A DNA stretch of 5,507 nt. Origin: Spirochaetota bacterium. Lineage in GTDB: Bacteria > Spirochaetota > UBA4802 > UB4802. The notes below the pieces were generated by a model that saw nothing but the letters and a program-made list of their open reading frames with translations, ran no database searches and was not told the DNA's origin. Where the stretch lies: contig JAGYNX010000148.1 in NCBI GenBank assembly GCA_018399855.1, positions 1 to 5,507 of the forward strand, given 5' to 3'. Shown here piece after piece: positions 1-5,507 of the stretch (its first letter is position 1; every line of letters begins with the position of its first letter). The translations under genes were made by a program, and so were the position numbers.

Positions 1-102
1 CGCCTCCCCCATCACCACCATGTTATCGGTGTCAGAGATAATCTGCTTCAATCCCTGTCTCACTATGTCATGATCATCCGCGATGCCTATTTTAAGCTTC
101 AT
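1..102 (-). CDS. NarL/FixJ-family response regulator, N-terminal fragment (runs off left edge)
   Basis: The first 34 codons of a response regulator are visible, starting at the ATG whose complement lies at 100-102. The protein begins MKLKIGIADDHDIVRQGL, the typical opening of NarL/LuxR-type receivers: a beta-1 strand, then the acidic pair D9-D10 that binds Mg2+, followed by H11 and the 'RQGL' helix. The phosphoacceptor Asp and the expected C-terminal LuxR-type helix-turn-helix lie outside the window, so DNA binding is inferred from family knowledge. An AGGAAG Shine-Dalgarno sequence (complement at 112-117) sits 9 nt upstream of the start. The start overlaps the end of the upstream HisKA_3 kinase gene by 11 bp, which points to translational coupling and a kinase/regulator pair. 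The regulator would receive phosphate from that kinase and control transcription of unknown targets. Confidence 0.93.
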   Translation of the reverse strand, partial: MKLKIGIADDHDIVRQGLKQIISDTDNMVVMGEA

Positions 103-3100
103 TGTGTTTTTCTTCCTTTTCTATAACCGGTATATGAATGTCCACCCTGGTACCTTCACCGGGTTTACTGTCATAATGAACCGTACCGCCAAGGGCCAGA
201 ACCCGTTCTTTCATCCCGATTATTCCGTATGATTTTTTTTCACGGGCAGCATCAGGGTCAAATCCCACGCCGTCATCACTTACCCGTAAAAGCAGGTCAC
301 CATCAGCATGGCCAATATTAATACTCACATGCTTAGCCCGCGCGTGTTTCAGAATATTGTGTATGGCTTCCTGTATTATCCGAAACACCGTTATTTTTAC
401 AGTATCGTCAATATTGTACTCTTCTTTGACAGAAATCACGTCAAATTCAATTCCTGTACGGTCACGTGCCTGTTCGCATAACCACTCTATGGCGGGTATT
501 AGCCCCAGGTCATCAAGAATTCCCGGCCGCAGTTCACTCACTATCCTTCGCACGGTACGAATTGTGGTATCGATGAGTGAAATCATCTGGTTGGTTTTCT
601 CATGTATTTCGCTGTTTGACTCATCCACCCGTTTCTTAAGCCATGACACATCCATTTTCAACGCGGTCAACTGCTGCCCCAGCTCGTCATGAATTTCACG
701 TGAAATTTCCGTGCGCTCCTGTTCCCTGATCTCACTCAGGTTGGTGTACAGCTCCGATAACTCTGCTCCCTTTCTCGCGAGTTCAGTTTCGAAACGTTTT
801 CGCTGTATAGCCAGGGCGTAATATTCACCAAGACGCCCCGTTGCCTCGGCATCATCTCCCGTATAATCTCCGTAGGGATTGAACAGGCATATCTGTCCAA
901 CCAGTTCATCTTCAAGAACAACAGGGCATGAAAGGTATTTGTGTACATGTGAACTCATCTCTTTTTCCAGCCCCGACTGGTATTGGTTTTCAAGATCATT
1001 GGTATAATAACATGTTTCATCTTCCAGGGTCTGTCCCCCCAGCCCCCCGTACCCGCCATTCTCGTTTACGGGAAACACCAGTTTATCATTTTCTTTTACC
1101 GCGTACCGTGCCACAATACCGTTTGAATATGAATGTATAACATTCTTTCTGCCCGCGGGTTCTATTTCAGATACGTATCCCTCTTTGCTTTTTGTCAGGC
1201 TTCTTGCCTGCTGCAGTATGGCAGATGATATGTCTTCGATAGTAGACTCTGAAGATATCATGGTTCTATAGATGGACGACAATGCCGATACCTGGCTGTA
1301 ACGCCGCATCAGCTCTGCCTCGGCGTTTTTTCTGCCGGTAATATCATACATCATCGCCTGGCACGAAACGGTTCCGTCGGCATGGTATACCGGCGTATTC
1401 ACAATGTAATACCATCTACTGTCTGAAGGATTGAATACTTCCTGCTCCGCTTCCCTGCCATCACGCACATCATCGAGTACACACCATTCACATATATCTT
1501 TTTTCCCGAATAGTGCATAAAAACACTTCTCTCCTTCTTCTTTATCTCCAATATGTTTTTTTAATCGTTCATTCATAAATATTATTTCATAATCACTTGA
1601 GCACATACAGATAAATCCGTTGAAAGACTCGACCATGGCCCGATACCGCTCTTCACTTTCCCGCAGCAACACCTGTGATTGTTTCTTTTCTGTAATGTCC
1701 TCGTAGATGGTCAGGGCACCCGTAACCCGGCCCGACGGATCTCTCAGCATTGCCACGTTCAGGTTTACATCCACAAGAGTTCCGTCCTTTTTTCTGCGCT
1801 GCACCTCGAAGCTGGTGAGCCCTCCCGCTTTCTGAATGTTCTGAAAGTGCTCTTTCAGGTTGATTGATTCATACTCGGGAATTATGGATATTTCCCGCCC
1901 CTGCACCTCGTCTTCTTTCCATTGAAACAAATCTTCAGCAGCGGTATTCCACAGGGTAACCCTGGCTTTTGTATCCACGGCAATAATGGCAAGGGGGGCC
2001 GAGTCAACGATGGAAGAGAGAAGCTGGTTCTTGGTGAACAGTTCGGCCTCGTTTTTCTTTTTTTCCGTAACGTCCTCTACCAGCGCCAGCACCCCGAGAA
2101 CATCTCCCATCCCGTCATTCAACGGGGTGGCAGAAACACTGACGCATATGGGGGTGCCGTCTTTTCTTTTAACGGCAATTTCATTTCCGATGTATTTTTT
2201 TCCATTTATTACATGAGCTAATAGTTTTTTCAAATCAATATCGACGGGCAATATCACGCCGTTTACGTCCTGCCCCATCATCTCTTTTTCGCTCCATCCG
2301 AAAATACGTTCGGCTGCCCTGTTCCACATGACCACAACGCCTTCCACGTCCACATGAATTATACCAAGGGGAGATGAATATATGATCAACTGGAGCATCT
2401 GGTTGGTTTTCAGGAGGTTCCGTTCGATTCTCTTCGGTTCGGACATATCTATTGAAGCGATGATAACCCCCCTGGAGATATCTTCGGGGTCAAGGGGAGA
2501 GGCGTGCAGAAGACATGGAAACAGGTTACCGTTTTTCCTGGCCCACCGGGTTTCATACCTGGCAAAACCATGGCGGGAGAGATCTGAGTATAAAACCTCT
2601 CCAAGTCTTTCATGCTCTTCTTCGGATTCATATAATTTCACCACTTGCTGGTTAATCAGCTCGCTTTCATCATACCCCGTCATCCGCGTCAGGGCTTCAT
2701 TCAGCCATACGATTGTATGTTCACGCAGCAGGGCGATCCCCACGGGAGAGGCTTTCAGAACAGCCTTCATCTGGTAGTCTTTTTCTTTTATCTCCTGTTC
2801 AGCCATCCTTTTTTCAGTTACATCCTGGCCGGATGCGAGCAGCCCGGTTATTGCACCTGTGTCATCCCTGAGAGGCATATTATGCCATGATACAATTTTT
2901 CGCCCATCACTCCTGGTTAGTATTTCGTTTTCATAAAACCTCAAAACACCGGTTTTACCCTGCATCATTTTCTCAAATACTTCTGCCGTATCGTTTTTTA
3001 TTTCTTTTGGCACAAAGGTTTCGAACCAGTTCATCCCCTTCAGATCTTCCGCGGGATAACCGAGGACCTGGCACCCCATGGTATTGATGGTATTAATTTC

Positions 3101-3565
3101 ACCATCAGTATTGAGCACCATCATAATGGCGGGCGCGGCATTAAAATATCGTTGTGCCAGGTTTCGCTCATACTCAAGATTTCCCTCGATCTGCACACGG
3201 TAAAAGGCATTCTCAAGTACCGACCACAACTCCTCTTCACGAATAGGCTTTATGAGGTACCCGTATGGACCCACCTCCTTCGCCCTGGCAAATATATCCT
3301 CGCTGGGCTGCCCGGTCATGAATATCACGGGTATTGCGTAATCCGACTTTATTATGTGGGCTGTCTGGATGCCGTCAATCCTGTCATTGAGCATTATATC
3401 CATGAGGATTATATCGGTATTGTGATTTCGCACATGGTCTATAGCCTGCTGAGAAGTGTTCACGATTTTGGGGGAGTCATATCCCAGGCTGATAAGCATA
3501 AGCCGCAGCATGCTGGCAAGTGACTGCTCATCATCAACGATCAGTATTTTTTTATCAGTATTCAT
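92..3565 (-). CDS. Hybrid sensor histidine kinase: REC-PAS(x5)-GAF-HisKA_3-HATPase_c
   Basis: A complete 1157-residue kinase. Residues 5-122 form a receiver with D11/D12, phosphoacceptor D56, T84 and K106 all present. Five PAS domains follow at about 133-252, 262-377, 385-502, 510-627 and 636-745. Most end in the DxT signalling motif (DVT 248, DVT 498, DIT 623, DIT 741); the second has DMS at 373. The fifth carries a cysteine cluster (C681, C692, C695). A GAF-like domain spans about 755-925. The HisKA_3 H-box is REIHDELGQQ with H959. The ATPase domain has its N-box at 1065-1076 (E1066, N1070), the G1 box DDGVGFD at 1097-1103 and the G2 box GIIGM at 1114-1118. No signal peptide or membrane segment is seen, so it is a cytoplasmic sensor. 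The ATG at 3565 begins directly before the receiver; a weak AGG lies 9 nt upstream (complement at 3575-3577). HisKA_3 kinases normally phosphorylate NarL-type regulators, which fits the overlapping downstream gene. The ligand is unknown. Confidence 0.96.
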   Translation of the reverse strand: MNTDKKILIVDDEQSLASMLRLMLISLGYDSPKIVNTSQQAIDHVRNHNTDIILMDIMLNDRIDGIQTAHIIKSDYAIPVIFMTGQPSEDIFARAKEVGPYGYLIKPIREEELWSVLENAFYRVQIEGNLEYERNLAQRYFNAAPAIMMVLNTDGEINTINTMGCQVLGYPAEDLKGMNWFETFVPKEIKNDTAEVFEKMMQGKTGVLRFYENEILTRSDGRKIVSWHNMPLRDDTGAITGLLASGQDVTEKRMAEQEIKEKDYQMKAVLKASPVGIALLREHTIVWLNEALTRMTGYDESELINQQVVKLYESEEEHERLGEVLYSDLSRHGFARYETRWARKNGNLFPCLLHASPLDPEDISRGVIIASIDMSEPKRIERNLLKTNQMLQLIIYSSPLGIIHVDVEGVVVMWNRAAERIFGWSEKEMMGQDVNGVILPVDIDLKKLLAHVINGKKYIGNEIAVKRKDGTPICVSVSATPLNDGMGDVLGVLALVEDVTEKKKNEAELFTKNQLLSSIVDSAPLAIIAVDTKARVTLWNTAAEDLFQWKEDEVQGREISIIPEYESINLKEHFQNIQKAGGLTSFEVQRRKKDGTLVDVNLNVAMLRDPSGRVTGALTIYEDITEKKQSQVLLRESEERYRAMVESFNGFICMCSSDYEIIFMNERLKKHIGDKEEGEKCFYALFGKKDICEWCVLDDVRDGREAEQEVFNPSDSRWYYIVNTPVYHADGTVSCQAMMYDITGRKNAEAELMRRYSQVSALSSIYRTMISSESTIEDISSAILQQARSLTKSKEGYVSEIEPAGRKNVIHSYSNGIVARYAVKENDKLVFPVNENGGYGGLGGQTLEDETCYYTNDLENQYQSGLEKEMSSHVHKYLSCPVVLEDELVGQICLFNPYGDYTGDDAEATGRLGEYYALAIQRKRFETELARKGAELSELYTNLSEIREQERTEISREIHDELGQQLTALKMDVSWLKKRVDESNSEIHEKTNQMISLIDTTIRTVRRIVSELRPGILDDLGLIPAIEWLCEQARDRTGIEFDVISVKEEYNIDDTVKITVFRIIQEAIHNILKHARAKHVSINIGHADGDLLLRVSDDGVGFDPDAAREKKSYGIIGMKERVLALGGTVHYDSKPGEGTRVDIHIPVIEKEEKHNEA
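112..117 (-). promoter_or_regulatory. Ribosome binding site of the response regulator gene
   Basis: AGGAAG on the minus strand, 9 nt before the regulator ATG. It lies inside the last codons of the kinase gene, so the regulator is probably translated by ribosomes ending or re-initiating at the kinase stop (complement at 92-94). It supports the choice of the ATG at 102 as start. Confidence 0.7.
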
Positions 3566-3583
3566 GGTTTTATACCTGGTGAT

Positions 3584-3608
3584 TACCGGTTTTTTGTATC
3601 ATCCGGTA
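3584..3608. repeat. Short inverted repeat (6-bp arms, 13-bp spacer) at the left transcript start
   Basis: TACCGG at 3584-3589 is mirrored by CCGGTA at 3603-3608. The pair lies between the predicted -10 box and the start codon of the left kinase, with its distal arm on the predicted transcription start. It could be an operator for a dimeric regulator or a small hairpin in the 5' leader. Arms this short can occur by chance, so the functional reading is weak. Confidence 0.35.
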
Positions 3609-3611
3609 TGT

Positions 3612-3639
3612 AGTATAGCATCACAGGGCACAATGTAAA
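3612..3639 (-). promoter_or_regulatory. Candidate sigma70-type promoter of the kinase/regulator pair
   Basis: Read on the minus strand, TTTACA (complement at 3634-3639) and TATACT (complement at 3612-3617) are separated by 16 bp. Each box matches 5 of 6 consensus bases. Transcription would start near 3605, leaving a leader of about 40 nt before the ATG at 3565. This position and orientation suit the kinase and, through the overlap, the response regulator. It was identified by eye against the TTGACA/TATAAT consensus only. Confidence 0.5.
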
Positions 3640-3762
3640 TACAATTTTTCCTTATCCCTCAACAGGGTACAGTTTTATCGTTCGCAATTGACTGCTCACT
3701 GTCATTCATCCGTCTGTGAAAACCATAGAAAAACTTATGATATCACACGACTTAAAAATTTT

Positions 3763-3926
3763 AACCGCCCGCTTCGCTCGATGCACACAGATAGACACAG
3801 ATGATGTGTGATAAAAAATGATTGGAAAGTGAAGCTATGTATCGATTCTGAATAGAAAGTTATAAGGTTTGCACTATTCCGTAATCATCCGTGTTCATCT
3901 GTGTTAATCGAGCGAAGCGGGCGGTT
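3763..3926. repeat. Long inverted-repeat element, 43-bp arms around a 78-bp centre
   Basis: The left arm (3763-3805) and right arm (3884-3926) are reverse complements over 43 bp, with 38 matches. The outer 20 bp are perfect: AACCGCCCGC...CTCGAT at 3763-3782 against ATCGAG...GGGCGGTT at 3907-3926. The inner parts consist of a roughly 10-bp unit, ATC(C/T)GTGTT, present twice per arm. The outer 20 bp are more GC-rich than the AT-rich surroundings, and T-rich tracts follow the arms on both outer sides. The 78-bp centre shows no ORF. The element looks like a palindromic dispersed repeat or a small non-autonomous mobile element. No clear target-site duplication is visible. A bidirectional terminator or structured RNA is possible but less likely, because no gene is transcribed into it. 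Confidence 0.75.
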
Positions 3927-4001
3927 CCATTTTTTTGAGTTATATAATATAATTAGTCCCTCTATAACATTTCCAGCATTTCTGAATAAGTCATTTTGTT
4001 G

Positions 4002-4029
4002 TTGACTTTCGTCATGTACGCTGTATGTT
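4002..4029 (+). promoter_or_regulatory. Candidate sigma70-type promoter of the right kinase
   Basis: TTGACT at 4002-4007 and TATGTT at 4024-4029 are 16 bp apart, matching 5 of 6 and 4 of 6 consensus bases. Transcription would begin near 4036, giving a leader of about 50 nt before the GTG start at 4085. It also implies that the in-frame ATG at 4025 lies upstream of the transcript and is not the start codon. It was identified by eye, and the AT-rich context raises the chance of a false match. Confidence 0.4.
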
Positions 4030-4073
4030 TTATATATATCAGGCAGGAAAACTTGTTTTCTATTGCCGCCCGA

Positions 4074-4079
4074 AGAAGG
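4074..4079 (+). promoter_or_regulatory. Ribosome binding site deciding the GTG start of the right kinase
   Basis: A purine-rich AGAAGG ends 5 nt before the GTG at 4085. The other in-frame candidates are worse. The GTG at 4079 overlaps this site, and the ATG at 4025 has only a TA-rich upstream sequence and lies inside the predicted promoter. Starting at 4085 puts the receiver strand VLIVEDE at residues 6-12, the usual spacing for the family. Confidence 0.6.
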
Positions 4080-4084
4080 TGAGC

Positions 4085-5507
4085 GTGGACAAGCAGAATG
4101 TACTAATTGTTGAAGATGAGCCATTAATCGCCCTGGACATCAAGAAAACCCTTGAAGAGAAAGGATATGACGTTGTAGGTATCTCGTCAAACGGAACCGA
4201 TGCCCTGGCCATGGCTGCCGACTACAAGCCCGACCTTGTGCTCATGGACATATTACTTGAAGGGGACATGGACGGAATCGAGACCTCAATGCGATTGCGT
4301 GAATACGCGAATCCTGCCATAGTATACGTGACCGCCAATACCAGCAACGATACTCTCAGCAAAGCCATATCCAGCAACCCGTACGGATATCTCAATAAGC
4401 CGATAAACGAACTGGACCTTTTAGCCACCATCCACACTGCCCTGAACACCCACGCCTTACAACAGCAACTGGTAGAAAGCGAAGCACGATATCGCCAGCT
4501 GTTTCACAAGGCTGCCGATGCCATGTTTATCCATGATTTCGAGGGTAATTTCATACAGGTAAACGACGCGGCATGCGAAAAACTGGGATACACCCGTGAA
4601 GAATTATGCTCCATGAATATCCGTGATATTGACACGCCGGAATACCAGCAACTTATCTCTGAAAGGATTGCACAGCTGAACAATCATGGAAGTTCATTTT
4701 TCACGACCAGTCACATACACAGGGAAGGGTATACCATCCCGGTAGAACTACACAGTATCCTTATCAACTATGAAGGCTGCCAGCGGATAATGAGTACCGC
4801 CCGGGACATATCTAAACGAAAAGAGCTGGAACATTCACTTGAGAATACCAGGGAAAAGTTCAAAAACATTATTGATCTGTTACCACAACTTGTTGCATAT
4901 ACCGACCGTAACCTTGTATACCGTTTTATCAATAAACGATACCTGTCATTCTTCAATACCGAAGAAACGTCAATCCTGGGTAAAAAACTTCCCGATGTAA
5001 TAGGCGACAACGCCTTTGAGTTAGCCGAAAAACACATTACCCGTGCCCTTGAAGGGGAGCATGTTGAATACCTTGAACATTATGATTACAAGAATGCCGG
5101 CCCGCATTATATGGATGGTAAACTCATTCCTGATTATGCTGATGACGGCACCATAGAGGGATATTTTGCCATTCTTACCGACATTACATCCCATATCCAT
5201 GACATGGAAATTATTAAGAGATCCCTTGGTGAAAAAAACGCATTATTAAAAGAAATTCATCACCGGGTTAAAAATAATTTTCAGATTATCGCAAGCCTCA
5301 TTAACTACCAGGTGAATACAACCAGCGACCCGGATATAAAAGATATTCTGTGTGACATTCAGAACAGGATATTCGCCATGGCCACCATTCATGAAAAGTT
5401 TTATTCGTCAGAATCATGCTCATCAATTGATTTCTCACGTTTCGCGAAAATCATTACCGATGAACTGTGTCATTCATGTGTTACCGGGGCACGGGGGCTG
5501 CACGTTC
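4085..5507 (+). CDS. Hybrid sensor histidine kinase: REC-PAS-PAS-HisKA_2 (C-terminus beyond right edge)
   Basis: The frame is open from the GTG at 4085 to the window end, 474 codons with no stop. Residues 4-120 are a receiver with acidic E10/D11, phosphoacceptor D55, T83 and K105. The first PAS domain lies at about 131-245 and ends in DIS (241-243); the second is at about 255-370 and ends in DIT (366-368). A HisKA_2-type dimerisation/phosphoacceptor region begins near 380, with the motif LLKEIHHRVKNNFQIIASL and predicted phosphorylated H392. The HATPase_c domain expected after it lies outside the window. No signal peptide or membrane segment is seen, so it is probably cytoplasmic. HisKA_2 kinases often act with stand-alone or fused receivers; this one may answer to phosphate input at D55 as well as to PAS ligands. 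It is divergent from the left kinase, and its receiver resembles that kinase's receiver (shared LMDI and PYGYLxKPI segments). The partner regulator and ligand are unknown. Confidence 0.93.
   Translation, partial: MDKQNVLIVEDEPLIALDIKKTLEEKGYDVVGISSNGTDALAMAADYKPDLVLMDILLEGDMDGIETSMRLREYANPAIVYVTANTSNDTLSKAISSNPYGYLNKPINELDLLATIHTALNTHALQQQLVESEARYRQLFHKAADAMFIHDFEGNFIQVNDAACEKLGYTREELCSMNIRDIDTPEYQQLISERIAQLNNHGSSFFTTSHIHREGYTIPVELHSILINYEGCQRIMSTARDISKRKELEHSLENTREKFKNIIDLLPQLVAYTDRNLVYRFINKRYLSFFNTEETSILGKKLPDVIGDNAFELAEKHITRALEGEHVEYLEHYDYKNAGPHYMDGKLIPDYADDGTIEGYFAILTDITSHIHDMEIIKRSLGEKNALLKEIHHRVKNNFQIIASLINYQVNTTSDPDIKDILCDIQNRIFAMATIHEKFYSSESCSSIDFSRFAKIITDELCHSCVTGARGLHV

Larger units (their letters stand above)
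3566..4084. other. Divergent intergenic region of 519 bp
   Basis: This stretch separates the two kinase genes, both of which are transcribed outward from it. It holds a candidate promoter and a short inverted repeat beside the left gene, a large inverted-repeat element in the middle, and a candidate promoter and ribosome binding site beside the right gene. I see no convincing gene in it: no tRNA or rRNA, and no small ORF with a good ribosome binding site and protein-like composition. The stretches 3640-3762, 3806-3883 and 3927-4001 are AT-rich and show nothing I can assign. Confidence 0.8.

Noticed and set aside
357..692. Plus-strand 111-codon ORF opposite the HisKA_3/HATPase_c region
   Set aside because: The minus strand carries the conserved H-box and N-box here, and the plus-strand product has no recognisable domain or good ribosome binding site.
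2382..2777. Plus-strand 131-codon ORF opposite the left kinase
   Set aside because: It is a shadow frame of the PAS2-PAS3 coding sequence, rich in Ser/Arg with no recognisable domain; the minus-strand frame encodes clear PAS domains throughout.
3785..3905. CRISPR-like array from the repeated ATCTGTGT units
   Set aside because: The units are about 8-9 bp with only 1-2 bp between them and occur twice per arm in opposite orientation. There are no spacers of uniform length and no cas gene.
3763..3926. Intrinsic terminator reading of the inverted repeat with T-rich flanks
   Set aside because: No gene is transcribed into the element from either side, since both neighbours run outward, and the 78-bp loop is far larger than in ordinary terminators.
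4025..4084. Upstream in-frame ATG at 4025 as start of the right kinase
   Set aside because: It would add 20 residues without family similarity, lacks a ribosome binding site, and overlaps the predicted -10 box. The GTG at 4085 has a better site and the usual receiver spacing.
3885..4124. Minus-strand 79-codon ORF across the intergenic region
   Set aside because: Its C-terminal part is simply the right arm of the inverted repeat, and its N-terminal part is antisense to the start of the right kinase. Its composition is not protein-like and it covers the right promoter.

Overview
The window holds a signal-transduction locus: two large cytoplasmic sensor kinases transcribed away from each other, with a response regulator gene behind the left one. 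No transport, metabolic, phage or RNA genes are visible. The host is a bacterium of middling GC (roughly 45-50 percent by eye). Kinases built from REC, many PAS domains and GAF are typical of sensor-rich environmental lineages such as deltaproteobacterial groups and Spirochaetota. The sequence alone does not settle the phylum.

Layout. Positions 1-102 (minus) are the first 34 codons of a NarL/FixJ-type response regulator that runs off the left edge. Positions 92-3565 (minus) encode a complete 1157-residue kinase: REC, five PAS domains, GAF, HisKA_3, HATPase_c. Its stop overlaps the regulator start by 11 bp, so the two look like a translationally coupled cognate pair. Positions 3566-4084 are a 519-bp non-coding divergent region. 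It holds a candidate promoter for each gene, a small inverted repeat at the probable start of the left transcript, and a 164-bp element with 43-bp inverted arms at 3763-3926. Positions 4085-5507 (plus) are the first 474 codons of a second kinase, REC, two PAS domains and HisKA_2, cut by the right edge before its ATPase domain.

How the parts may work together. The left kinase should phosphorylate the downstream NarL-type regulator, because HisKA_3 kinases pair with that class. Both kinases carry an intact receiver at the N-terminus, so each could itself be an input target of another histidine kinase. This raises the possibility of cross-talk or a branched phosphorelay across the divergent locus, which is inference. 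The most notable sequence features are the long inverted-repeat element between the genes and a cysteine cluster in the fifth PAS domain of the left kinase, which could bind a metal or redox cofactor. I saw no evidence for a wholly new type of system.
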